Shown here in pieces: positions 7,714 to 15,110 of a stretch of 64,000 bases of DNA. The notes under the pieces are model-generated. The model was not told the origin of the DNA and made no database searches. It saw only the letters and a list, made by a program, of their open reading frames with translations. This stretch comes from Enterococcus saccharolyticus subsp. saccharolyticus. GTDB taxonomy: Bacteria > Bacillota > Bacilli > Lactobacillales > Enterococcaceae. The stretch covers positions 1,697,794 to 1,761,793 of the forward strand of contig NZ_CP118957.1 in NCBI RefSeq assembly GCF_029023825.1, read 5' to 3'. A program made the position numbers and the translations under genes. The first letter of the stretch is position 1. Every line of letters begins with the position of its first letter.

Positions 7714-8086
7714 AACACGACTCTTCTATCATGGTGAGCATACGTTTAAATTGACGTTTTTTGAAAAAGCCTAAGATGATTCCAAAAAGCATGTCATTCA
7801 TTTTTTGCATTGTACCAAATGACTCCATCGTTTCTTGATAACGGACTTCACAGGTATGCTCATCAATCGAAACAATATCATATTTTACATGAAAATCATT
7901 TCTCGTTGTCGATGTGCGAAAATGGTACGCTTTGTTTGGCACAACTTTTTCAATTTTAATTTTTGCACGATTTAATTTAGAAAATTCTTTGACGTATTCA
8001 AATTGATTCAATTGTTTCACACTTAATTTTCTACCGGTCGCACTATCAATATCATATAATACTGAATCAATAATTTTATTGAAAAA
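7712..8086 (-). pseudogene. DUF3284 protein gene, 5'-truncated and fused to an EIIC scar
   Basis: From about 8086 downward the minus strand encodes FFNKIIDSVLYDIDSATGRK and continues EFSKLNRAKIKIEKVVPNK and QETMESFGTMQKMNDMLFG to a normal stop: a nearly full DUF3284 protein, a family found in cellobiose-type PTS operons of lactic acid bacteria. Its first dozen residues and start codon are gone; instead the frame runs in from an EIIC fragment ending FIPFILAPV. The open frame from 8149 could still produce a 145-residue chimera. The most economical reading is a deletion that joined the EIIC gene to the DUF3284 gene. Confidence 0.8.
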
Positions 8087-8364
8087 AACTGGTGCTAAGA
8101 TGAATGGGATAAACATGATTGCATTTAATACAACCGGTAAACCAAACATAACAGGTTCATTGATATTGAATAAACCAGGTCCAATTGATAGTTTTGCTAC
8201 TGTTAAGTAATCTGTGCGTTAATCATTACGGCTACTGAACCAGCCATTGTTGCTGGTAATGTACCGATAAAAGCATCACGTAACGCAACTAAATGTTTTT
8301 GTCCCCCAATTTTAGCTGCGACTGGTAGAATGGTTCGTTCCATCCATGCTGTCAATCCGTTCAT
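8087..8364 (-). pseudogene. PTS lactose/cellobiose-family EIIC, two internal deletions
   Basis: With SD AGGAGG and ATG at 8364 the frame encodes a perfect EIIC N-terminus (MNGLTAWMERTILPVAAKIG, then ATMAGSVAVMINA, 50 residues), then meets TAA at 8203-8205. A second frame picks up at about 8213 with TDYLTVAKLSIGPGLFNINE and PVMFGLPVVLNAIMFIPFIL, the conserved INEPVMFGLP region near the C-terminus of intact EIIC. Some 280 middle residues are missing, and the last 60 or so are replaced by DUF3284. The permease is therefore dead although EIIA, EIIB, promoter and activator upstream remain intact. Confidence 0.88.
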
Positions 8365-8446
8365 TCTTATTTCCTCCTATAAGTTCATATAAATATACAC
8401 AGTTTCAATAATTTTTCTATCCGTTCAAAAATAGTAAAAAATGAAA

Positions 8447-8764
8447 TTACTTCGCGTCTACATGACGATATAAATCAACAATTTCTTTTGCTAAGTCAGT
8501 AAATGCAATAGATGTCATCAAGTGGTCTTGCGAATGTACCGTTAATAAGGTAACTGTCATATGATCCCCTTGCGCTTCTTTTGTTAATAAACCTGTTTGA
8601 GAATGATGTGCTTCTACTAAGGAAGCTTCAGCGTCTTTGATTTTTTGATCTGCTAATTCAAAGTCACCTTTTTTAGCAGCGGCAATCGCTTCCATTGCAT
8701 CGCTTTTTGCATTACCGCCATACATAATTAATCCCATGATGGCTTCTAAATTTTTCTCATCCAT
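8447..8764 (-). CDS. PTS EIIA component, lactose/cellobiose family
   Basis: A 105-residue helical protein of the EIIA-Lac family. The phosphorylated histidine is in LLTVHSQDHLMTS (His77), and Asp80 corresponds to the trimer-axis metal ligand. It accepts phosphate from HPr and passes it to EIIB. The reading frame is intact and full length. It sits 20 nt downstream of eiiB, behind a sigma-54 promoter, but its membrane partner EIIC next door is destroyed, so it must either serve another permease or be idle. Confidence 0.92.
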   Translation of the reverse strand: MDEKNLEAIMGLIMYGGNAKSDAMEAIAAAKKGDFELADQKIKDAEASLVEAHHSQTGLLTKEAQGDHMTVTLLTVHSQDHLMTSIAFTDLAKEIVDLYRHVDAK

Positions 8765-8784
8765 AACTTGCTCCCCCTACGTTT

Positions 8785-9102
8785 CTACTTCATTAATGCT
8801 TCGGCTTGCGCTAACACTTTTCCACCATTCATCATGCCATAATCAGCCATATTGATTACATCTAATGGAATTCCTTTTGGTGCAAGTTTTTCTTCAAATT
8901 GGGCTTTCATAAAACGAACTTGTGGGCCTAATAATAAAACGTCCACTGGTTTTGTTTCTAAATGATTGTCCGCATCTGAAGCTGATACTGCAAAGATGTC
9001 TGCTTCCATTCCTTTGTCTTCCGCTGCTTTTTGCATTTTAGTTACTAATAAACTAGTGCTCATTCCAGCAGAACATACTAACATGATTGTTTTTTTTGCC
9101 AT
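8785..9102 (-). CDS. PTS EIIB component, lactose/cellobiose family
   Basis: A 105-residue EIIB-Lac/Cel protein. The phosphocysteine loop is at the N-terminus, IMLVCSAGMSTSLLVTKMQ with Cys10 as phosphate acceptor, and the rest follows the family (DVLLLGPQVRFMKAQFEEKL). It is the first gene after the sigma-54 promoter at 9147-9162. It is intact, like EIIA, and full length. It would normally phosphorylate a beta-glucoside carried by the adjacent EIIC, which here is a pseudogene. Confidence 0.92.
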   Translation of the reverse strand: MAKKTIMLVCSAGMSTSLLVTKMQKAAEDKGMEADIFAVSASDADNHLETKPVDVLLLGPQVRFMKAQFEEKLAPKGIPLDVINMADYGMMNGGKVLAQAEALMK

Positions 9103-9146
9103 GTTTGTTCATCTCTTTCATTTTTTTCTTTACACTTAACTATAAA

Positions 9147-9162
9147 GCAAGAAGCGTGCCAA
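9147..9162 (-). promoter_or_regulatory. Sigma-54 (-24/-12) promoter of the PTS operon
   Basis: The minus strand reads TTGGCACG-CTTC-TTGC, an exact match to the TGGCACG-N4-TTGC consensus with correct GG/GC spacing, 45 nt upstream of eiiB. The adjacent LevR-type activator contains the sigma-54 contact loop, so the assignment is supported from both sides. Confidence 0.92.
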
Positions 9163-9170
9163 AAATAAAA

Positions 9171-9205
9171 TAGACCAAAAACTGATAAATCTAGCTTTTG
9201 GTCTA
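9171..9205 (-). terminator. Terminator of the LevR/CelR-like gene
   Basis: TAGACCAAAA and TTTTGGTCTA pair around a 15-nt loop and are followed (minus sense) by TTTTATTTTT. It isolates the regulator transcript from the sigma-54 promoter just downstream. Confidence 0.8.
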
Positions 9206-9218
9206 TACAGAATGTTAC

Positions 9219-9260
9219 ACAGTGTGCAATTCCACACTACACACTGTCTCTAAGTGTGTA
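9219..9260 (-). promoter_or_regulatory. Overlapping AGTGTG/CACACT inverted repeats, candidate activator-binding sites
   Basis: ACAGTGTG (9219-9226) pairs with CACACTGT (9240-9247), and TACACACT (9238-9245) pairs with AGTGTGTA (9253-9260). A further TAGTGTGTA copy lies near 9270. They sit roughly 60-110 bp upstream of the -24/-12 element, a normal distance for sigma-54 enhancers, and overlap the end of the regulator gene. Confidence 0.6.
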
Positions 9261-11957
9261 ATTATTGTAGTGTGTATCTACTTTGTTCTCAATGAACATT
9301 TGTGTTAAAAAGGCAATTTCATCTTCTGGAATCCGTACCGTATAATTTTTTTCAATCAACATTAAACTTGTCCGCAATTGATCGGCTTCTAAGCGATATT
9401 GCTTTTGAAAGTTTGCTAAATTAGGAAAATGGCGCGTTGGTTCTTCTTTTAAGAGACTTTCTATTAAAAAGGCTAAGTGAATAACAATACCTGCTTCGGC
9501 ACTTGGTTCAATAATTAAATGCATCTGGGATTGAATTTGCTGTACGGCTTTTTGCAAATCAATAATCAATGACTGCAAAGAAGCCACATGCGTAATCGTT
9601 CCTTTCAATGATTCAACAATCGTTTCAATCGGTACATCGTCACTCACAATCCGTTTCAACATATTTAGTTGGTCATGGTTGAAAATATCATACGCAGAGA
9701 AAAATGGAATATTTTGGTACTCTACCTCAACCGTTCCAGCAATCGCACGAATTTCATACTCTTCCAATAAACCATCAATATGTTTTTTAAATGTTTCCCG
9801 TTCGATAAACTGCATTTGAATAATTTCCACTTTCGATTGATCGACAACTGGCGCAATCCGCTGATACAGCTTTGCCGCAACACCTTCGCCAGTAAAGCAG
9901 GTAACCACGATGGCTTTTTTCGTGCGCTTGGTTTCATGTAACGAACGAAACTGCTCACGCACAATACTTTCAAAAGAGATTTGAATATTTTGATACATAT
10001 CTTCCAAACTACGCCCTGCATCCGACATACGCAAGGCTTCAATCACAATCATTGTACTTGCCATTGAAATTGCTTTCGTACGAATACCAGTTTCTTCATA
10101 GATTAAGTTCACAAACGAATTTAACGAACCCATATCAGTTAACAACAATACCCCATTGGATAGTTCGTCTCGTGATTCAGAAATATACGCCAGTAAGTCT
10201 TCATACATGTCTTGGACTTCGGTTTCTAACGACATATTCATCGCTTGACCGGTCGTTGTTCCTAACAATTCTTGGGCTGTTTCTAACATGCTACTAGCCG
10301 TTGCACGCCCATGCATTAGCACAACAACGCCCACTTTATTCAAGGGTAATGGTTCATATTCACCCACTTGTATGGATAAAAACATACTAATAAAGCCAAT
10401 TTCATCAAAAGGAATTTCGACATCGCATTCTTCTTCGATAATACTGGATAAATCTAATGCCACTTGAAATTCAGACTTCAATTGTTTGCGCACCGTATTC
10501 AAGTCTGGATGAACAATCATATGCCCTTCTGCTACGCGATCAAGAGTACTTTGTAAATGCATGGCAAAGGCAAAGCGTGCTTTTTCGTTATATTTGCGGT
10601 CCAATTCTTCTTCGGCAATATCATATAACCGATTGGTGAGTTTCCATAATTCTGGTGGAATCAATTCTTTTTGCACGGGGGTTTGTGCTAACTCTTCGAC
10701 ATATGTCTCAAAATAGGCATCCACATCACGTGAAATTAATTTCTCCAAATCCACACTTGCAACACCTGTTTCACTTAGACTGGACACTTTTTCTTCAATA
10801 TCATTATACACTTGCATGTTTCGCTCGGGATCACGTGACCAAACAACATCGGCTTCGCCCGGTTCAAAGCTCAAAAATTCGCCTTTCCCTTCTAAGAAAC
10901 GATCCAAACGATCAGCCATTTCTTTGACTTTTAAAAGTCCTTTTTGAACTTGGAGTGAACAATCTTTTTTGCGAATCAACAAGGTCTTTTGACGATGCGT
11001 CCGATAATGAAGAAATGCTTTAGCACAAACCAACTTCAAATCACGTTTAATTTGCCCAATATTCGCTTCGGCATCATATAACATAAAGGCTAAAATTGCT
11101 TCTTTCTCCACTTGAATCCCTTGATTTAAACGATTGGCTTCTTGTTTGATAAACAACGAAATAATTTCATACCGTTCATCTAATGAACGTGCCGCTAAGC
11201 TAGGTAACGTAATCGCCATCGGAATTCGACGATTAAATGTTGTTAAAAAAGATTCCGAAGATTCTGTGGTTGCACCAATAATTTGTACTGAAGCTTCATA
11301 CACTTGGGCGCTTTCCCCTAGTGGACGATATACGCCTTTATCAATAAACGTAAAGAGCATCTCTTGTCCTTCTGGAGGTAAACGATGAATCTCATCTAAG
11401 AATAAAATACCCCCGTCTGCTTTAGCAATTAATCCTGGGCTGTCTTCAGTTGCGCCAGTATATGCTCCTTTACGAATACCAAAAATATGCCCAAATAACA
11501 ATTGTGGATTTTGCGCATAATCAGCACAGTTAAATGAAACAAACGGCGCATCTCTTTTTAACATACTCGATTGAACCGCAAAATGATACATACACTCTGC
11601 AAACATAGATTTCCCCGTCCCAGTTTCACCAAAAATAATGGTATGCAACCCTCTTGGCGGATATAAAATGGCGGCTTTCGCTTGTTGAATGCTAACTTTT
11701 AGTGATGCATTTTCGCCCACCAAGGTTTCAAACGTGATATCAGTAGAAGTATCCACATGTACTTGGTCATCAGAAATCGCTTCGTAGATCACTGGTCGTC
11801 CGGAACGTTTTTGAATTTTTTCTTCTTTATACAGTTCACTCAAATAGCGACTAGCGTTACTGCGGTCAATCTGCAAAATATCTGCGACTTCCGCAGCAGT
11901 CAGACCTTTTTTATGCAGTTCAATCGTTTGCAAGATTTCTTCTTTTCTAGAGTACAT
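9237..11957 (-). CDS. LevR/CelR-like sigma-54-dependent PTS regulator (AAA+, PRD, EIIA-Man)
   Basis: A 906-residue multidomain activator. Residues 1-60 are a helix-turn-helix (LTAAEVADILQIDRSNASRY). About 80-320 form the AAA+ sigma-54 domain: Walker A GETGTGKS (110-117), GAYTGA contact loop (164-169) and Walker B GGILFLDEIHRLP (182-194). A PRD follows (AFAMHLQSTLDRVAEGHM), then a mannose-type EIIA domain (VVVLMHGRATASSMLETAQE), a linker EIIB-like region and a C-terminal PRD (GIVIHLAFLIESLL). The PRD and EIIA histidines are the phosphorylation switches by which HPr and EIIB report sugar flux. Full length for the family. Its target is clearly the sigma-54 promoter just downstream. Confidence 0.95.
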   Translation of the reverse strand: MYSRKEEILQTIELHKKGLTAAEVADILQIDRSNASRYLSELYKEEKIQKRSGRPVIYEAISDDQVHVDTSTDITFETLVGENASLKVSIQQAKAAILYPPRGLHTIIFGETGTGKSMFAECMYHFAVQSSMLKRDAPFVSFNCADYAQNPQLLFGHIFGIRKGAYTGATEDSPGLIAKADGGILFLDEIHRLPPEGQEMLFTFIDKGVYRPLGESAQVYEASVQIIGATTESSESFLTTFNRRIPMAITLPSLAARSLDERYEIISLFIKQEANRLNQGIQVEKEAILAFMLYDAEANIGQIKRDLKLVCAKAFLHYRTHRQKTLLIRKKDCSLQVQKGLLKVKEMADRLDRFLEGKGEFLSFEPGEADVVWSRDPERNMQVYNDIEEKVSSLSETGVASVDLEKLISRDVDAYFETYVEELAQTPVQKELIPPELWKLTNRLYDIAEEELDRKYNEKARFAFAMHLQSTLDRVAEGHMIVHPDLNTVRKQLKSEFQVALDLSSIIEEECDVEIPFDEIGFISMFLSIQVGEYEPLPLNKVGVVVLMHGRATASSMLETAQELLGTTTGQAMNMSLETEVQDMYEDLLAYISESRDELSNGVLLLTDMGSLNSFVNLIYEETGIRTKAISMASTMIVIEALRMSDAGRSLEDMYQNIQISFESIVREQFRSLHETKRTKKAIVVTCFTGEGVAAKLYQRIAPVVDQSKVEIIQMQFIERETFKKHIDGLLEEYEIRAIAGTVEVEYQNIPFFSAYDIFNHDQLNMLKRIVSDDVPIETIVESLKGTITHVASLQSLIIDLQKAVQQIQSQMHLIIEPSAEAGIVIHLAFLIESLLKEEPTRHFPNLANFQKQYRLEADQLRTSLMLIEKNYTVRIPEDEIAFLTQMFIENKVDTHYNNYTLRDSV

Positions 11958-11969
11958 GTCTCTCTTCCT

Positions 11970-13238
11970 TTACTTTTTGCTTTTTCGTGCGCCTTTGTTT
12001 TTTTGTGCTTTTTTACGATTTTTCACTTTTGGTTTGGCTTTAACGGGTGTTTGTTTCGCTCTTGTTTCAGTCTTTTCTTTCAGTGGTTTGCGTTCTTTTG
12101 GTTGATGGACTTCTTTTTCGGGTTGTTCATCTAATAACGCACCGCCATGTAAAAAGACTTCTGTTAATGGAAGGTCTAATTCTTTTGCTAATTTTTTCAA
12201 ACGAGGTAACGTATTTTCTTGTACGATGGTCACCACTTGACCAGAAGCACCCATACGCCCCACACGACCTGCACGATGTAAGTAGCTTTCTTTGGTCAGA
12301 GGGACTTCTGCATTAATCACATACGGCAAACCAGTGATGTCCAAACCACGAGAAGCGACATCGGTGGTTAATAATTCGACAATCTTTCCTTGTTTGAATA
12401 ATTCAAGTGCCATTTTACGCAATTCTTTCGATTGATCCGATGCCAACGAAGCAACGCGCAAATGATGGAACAATAATTTTTCTTCCGCGCTACCTAAATC
12501 CTGTAATTGATTGAAGAAAACTAAGCCTTGAAAAGCTTCAATATGTGCCAAGCGGCGTAGACCGTCCACTAAACGACGACTTGGATAAATCAAATACGTA
12601 TGTTTGACCACACCTTTACTACGGTCTTCTTTTGTTACATCAAACACTTGAATATCTGGTTGAATCGCTTGAATCGCTGGTAGTGCTTGATCAGCTGTTG
12701 CTGAAAAGAATCCAAATTGGACTTCTTGTTGCAGACTTCTAACAATTTCTTCCACTAAATGACTCGCACCTGGTAAAAATAATTGATCCGCTTCATCAAA
12801 AATGATCGTTTTTAATTGATGAGATTTAATCTTCTTTTGTTTGATTAACTCCACAATCCGTCCGGGTGTACCGATAAGCACTTCTGGTTTCGTTTTTAAT
12901 TTTTCAATTTGGCGTTTGACGTTGGCGCCACCAATAAATGGTTGCACATTTAAACCTAAATCTTTGCCCCATTGACGTGCAACTTCGGCTACTTGAATGC
13001 CCAGTTCTTGAGAAGACGTTAAGATCAATAATTGATTGCCTTCATCGGGTGTCACATTTTGCATGGTTGGCAAAAGATAAGCCAACGTTTTTCCTGAACC
13101 AGTCGGAGAAATCCCAACTAGATTCTCTCCTTTGACTAATGGTCCATACACTGTTTCTTGGATGATAGATGGTTCACTAAACCCTTGTTCATCCCAGCGT
13201 TGTTGCCATTTTTCAGGCAGTTTAAATTCTGTTATCAC
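11970..13238 (-). CDS. DEAD-box RNA helicase
   Basis: A 422-residue ATP-dependent RNA helicase. Motif I is SPTGSGKTLAYLLP, motif Ib GTPGRIVEL, motif II FDEADQLF, motif III FSATAD and motif VI HRAGRVGRMG; the C-terminal tail is strongly basic (KPKVKNRKKAQKNKGARKSK). Motif Ia is degenerate (LTSSQELGIQ instead of PTRELA), which resembles the CshB/YfmL-like subgroup of Firmicutes rather than CshA. I choose GTG at 13238, with SD GAGGAAC, because an upstream ATG at 13268 would overlap the previous gene. Probable role: ribosome assembly or mRNA decay, especially in the cold. Confidence 0.88.
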   Translation of the reverse strand: MITEFKLPEKWQQRWDEQGFSEPSIIQETVYGPLVKGENLVGISPTGSGKTLAYLLPTMQNVTPDEGNQLLILTSSQELGIQVAEVARQWGKDLGLNVQPFIGGANVKRQIEKLKTKPEVLIGTPGRIVELIKQKKIKSHQLKTIIFDEADQLFLPGASHLVEEIVRSLQQEVQFGFFSATADQALPAIQAIQPDIQVFDVTKEDRSKGVVKHTYLIYPSRRLVDGLRRLAHIEAFQGLVFFNQLQDLGSAEEKLLFHHLRVASLASDQSKELRKMALELFKQGKIVELLTTDVASRGLDITGLPYVINAEVPLTKESYLHRAGRVGRMGASGQVVTIVQENTLPRLKKLAKELDLPLTEVFLHGGALLDEQPEKEVHQPKERKPLKEKTETRAKQTPVKAKPKVKNRKKAQKNKGARKSKK

Positions 13239-13248
13239 GTACGTTCCT

Positions 13249-14250
13249 CTATTCCTTATCCGCATCAAATTTGATGTCAGCTTGTTTTCTCAATTCATAT
13301 AATACATTGTTCACATCGCGAGCTAAGTCAACCCAAGCTTCGTAGCGTGCTACATTCGCTGGTTCAGTTGGTTGCTCAATCACTTCAGCAAAATCTAACG
13401 CTTCTTCAATCATTGGATTTGCTTTTGCAGATACTTCTATTGTCGTTGTTCCGTTTTGACGGTCGTGCAATTCCGCTGTTTCAATCGCATTGATGCCGTT
13501 TAACGCCAATGTGCCATTGTCAAAATAAAGTTCTGATGGTAAGTCTGAATTGCCAATTTTTCCATGTTGAATCGTCACGTCAAACGTCGCATAGCGTAAA
13601 ATGACAGTTCCGATTCCATCTACGCCGGTAGCAATTTTGCGCGCAAAGTGATGCACTTCTGTCGGTTTACCAAACCAACCTAGTGCTGCATAGACAGCAT
13701 AAACACCTAAATCAGATAATGATCCACCAGAAAAACGGGGTGAAAAGATATTTGGCTCTTCTCCTGCTAATACTTGGTCATAGCGTGAAGAATATTTCAT
13801 ATAAGTAAAATTGGCTCCAATAATGTGTTCTGGTGTCGGTAAGACATTGGCAATCGTTTGGAAACTTTTTTCGTGGATATTACGAGCAGCTTCAAAGAAA
13901 AAGACTTGTTGCTGTTTCGCTAAGTCAATAATTTCTGCCATCTCTGTTGGATTTGAAAAAGCCGGTTTTTCTACAATCACATGTTTGCCTGCCAAAATAG
14001 CTGCTTTAGCTTGACTAAAATGAAGACTGTTTGGCGAAGCAATATAAACTGTATCCAAGACTGGTGTCGCAAAGAACGCATCTAATTCTGTTTCACAAAC
14101 GATGTCACCTTCGTATTGACGAGCAAATTCTTGCGCTGTTTCGACTTTTCTTGAATAGACAGCAGACAACGTATAACGACCTGTCTCTAGTGCTGCTTGC
14201 ACGAATTGATGGGTAATCCAATTTGTTCCAATAATCCCTAAATGAACCAT
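13249..14250 (-). CDS. Gfo/Idh/MocA family oxidoreductase
   Basis: A 333-residue NAD(P)-dependent oxidoreductase. The N-terminal Rossmann fold begins MVHLGIIGTNWITHQFVQA, and the conserved EKP motif (KHVIVEKPAFSNP, near residue 93) carries the catalytic lysine. The C-terminal alpha/beta domain starts with FSGGSLSDLGVYAVYAALGW, the family's GGxLxDxGxY segment. It acts on a sugar or polyol substrate that cannot be named. The helicase gene starts 10 nt downstream; DUF4828 lies divergent upstream. Confidence 0.9.
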   Translation of the reverse strand: MVHLGIIGTNWITHQFVQAALETGRYTLSAVYSRKVETAQEFARQYEGDIVCETELDAFFATPVLDTVYIASPNSLHFSQAKAAILAGKHVIVEKPAFSNPTEMAEIIDLAKQQQVFFFEAARNIHEKSFQTIANVLPTPEHIIGANFTYMKYSSRYDQVLAGEEPNIFSPRFSGGSLSDLGVYAVYAALGWFGKPTEVHHFARKIATGVDGIGTVILRYATFDVTIQHGKIGNSDLPSELYFDNGTLALNGINAIETAELHDRQNGTTTIEVSAKANPMIEEALDFAEVIEQPTEPANVARYEAWVDLARDVNNVLYELRKQADIKFDADKE

Positions 14251-14379
14251 TTATTTTCCCTCTTTTCTATAAATTCACCTGTACATAAGTTTCTTATCTA
14301 CTTAGGGAAAGTTTAACATATAATCACAAAAACTTCTTGAAAAATCCAACCTTAGTCCCAGTTATTTTCTTAAAACACA

Positions 14380-14388
14380 TGCTATAAT
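14380..14388 (+). promoter_or_regulatory. Extended -10 promoter of the DUF4828 gene
   Basis: TGCTATAAT is a perfect extended -10 with TATAAT at 14383-14388, 33 nt upstream of the GTG start. No clear -35 is needed for this class. Confidence 0.7.
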
Positions 14389-14421
14389 CAAGGTACTTGA
14401 TAAGAGAACAGGAGTGATTAT

Positions 14422-14766
14422 GTGAACGCAAGAGTGCTTCTGCTTGGTATTTCTTTAGTGACTGGTATCGTAGGTTCTACGTTGATCCGTCGAAAAAAGA
14501 CTACCGATAGCAAGCAACATCCTTTTGTCGGCAGCTGGATGTATCTCCGCCAAAATAAAAAAGGCAAAGTCTATGTTACAGTAACAACTGATTTACAGCT
14601 TTATATTCAAAATAAGCTACAACCAACGACTGTCTTAGATTATTCGACTGAACGTCTCGCATTAATCGATTCGATGGGGTATCATATTGTGTTTGAGAAA
14701 AAAGACGAACACGTAAATTTTTATGACGAAACCGAAGATACTTCTTTTCCATTAATTGAGTGTTAA
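14422..14766 (+). CDS. DUF4828-like small membrane-anchored protein
   Basis: A 114-residue protein beginning at GTG (SD GGAG 7 nt upstream; an ATG two bases before it is followed at once by TGA). Residues 1-22 form a single hydrophobic N-terminal helix (ARVLLLGISLVTGIVGSTLI) followed by RRKK, so the C-terminal domain probably faces the cytoplasm. The domain starts HPFVGSWMYLRQNKKGKVYV and is beta-rich, which resembles DUF4828 of lactobacilli and enterococci. Function unknown. It is often found next to Gfo/Idh oxidoreductases, as here. Confidence 0.75.
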   Translation: MNARVLLLGISLVTGIVGSTLIRRKKTTDSKQHPFVGSWMYLRQNKKGKVYVTVTTDLQLYIQNKLQPTTVLDYSTERLALIDSMGYHIVFEKKDEHVNFYDETEDTSFPLIEC

Positions 14767-14772
14767 TTTTTT

Positions 14773-14853
14773 GTGGATGAACAAGGTTTGTTCCGTTAAA
14801 TAAGGAGTACTTATTTATATTTCAAGGTGTGGGTTCGATTCCCATCTTCCACG
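14773..14853 (+). ncRNA. tRNA-like element (acceptor and T arm, no canonical D or anticodon arm)
   Basis: A canonical T arm, GTGGG-TTCGATT-CCCAT (14829-14845), is followed at once by CTTCCAC (14846-14852), which pairs with GTGGATG (14773-14779) except for one T-T mismatch; G14853 would be the discriminator. The 49 nt in between fold as two unrelated hairpins (AACAAggtTTGTT and AAATAAGgagtaCTTATTT) rather than D and anticodon arms, and no anticodon loop with U33 can be drawn. No CCA. It is either a decayed tRNA or a tRNA mimic. It lies between two small genes on the same strand. Confidence 0.6.
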
Positions 14854-14879
14854 TATCAACTATGAAAGGTGTGCTGTCT

Positions 14880-15035
14880 ATGTTAACCACATTTGTTTCA
14901 TTATTATCTATTGTAGGATTAATGGGATTATTGGCGTTGTTTTCTTACCTCGCGTATCACATTAGTCACACAGAAACGCCAGCAAGTGTTCCTGTTCGAG
15001 TAGAATCTTCTTCAGAGTATTCTCGCAGAGTTTAG
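14880..15035 (+). CDS. Small single-span membrane protein, 51 residues
   Basis: ATG at 14880 with AAGGTG 8 nt upstream opens a short frame: MLTTFVSLLSIVGLMGLLAL, a hydrophobic helix of about 25 residues, followed by a polar tail rich in Ser/Glu/Val (TPASVPVRVESSSEYSRRV). A start at 14862 adds MKGVLS. I do not recognise it. Its support is the SD, the membrane helix and a strong terminator overlapping its stop codon. It sits right behind the tRNA-like element and ahead of dacA. Confidence 0.55.
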   Translation: MLTTFVSLLSIVGLMGLLALFSYLAYHISHTETPASVPVRVESSSEYSRRV

Positions 15036-15056
15036 TTGTAACTAAACTCTTTTATT
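15028..15056 (+). terminator. Terminator overlapping the 51-residue gene's stop
   Basis: GAGTTTAGTT (15028-15037) and AACTAAACTC (15040-15049) pair perfectly, followed by TTTTATTTTT. Confidence 0.85.
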
Positions 15057-15110
15057 TTTGCTTTGAATTTGATACACTCTTAAGTTGAGACTATTTAAAG
15101 GAGAGTATTT

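Noticed and set aside
9722-10042. Minus-strand 106-codon frame inside the LevR-like gene
   Set aside because: Out-of-frame shadow of the 906-residue regulator, with no SD or domain.
11757-12316. Plus-strand Phe-rich frames opposite the helicase start region and tail
   Set aside because: They are the antisense of the Lys/Glu-rich helicase tail and have no ribosome-binding site.
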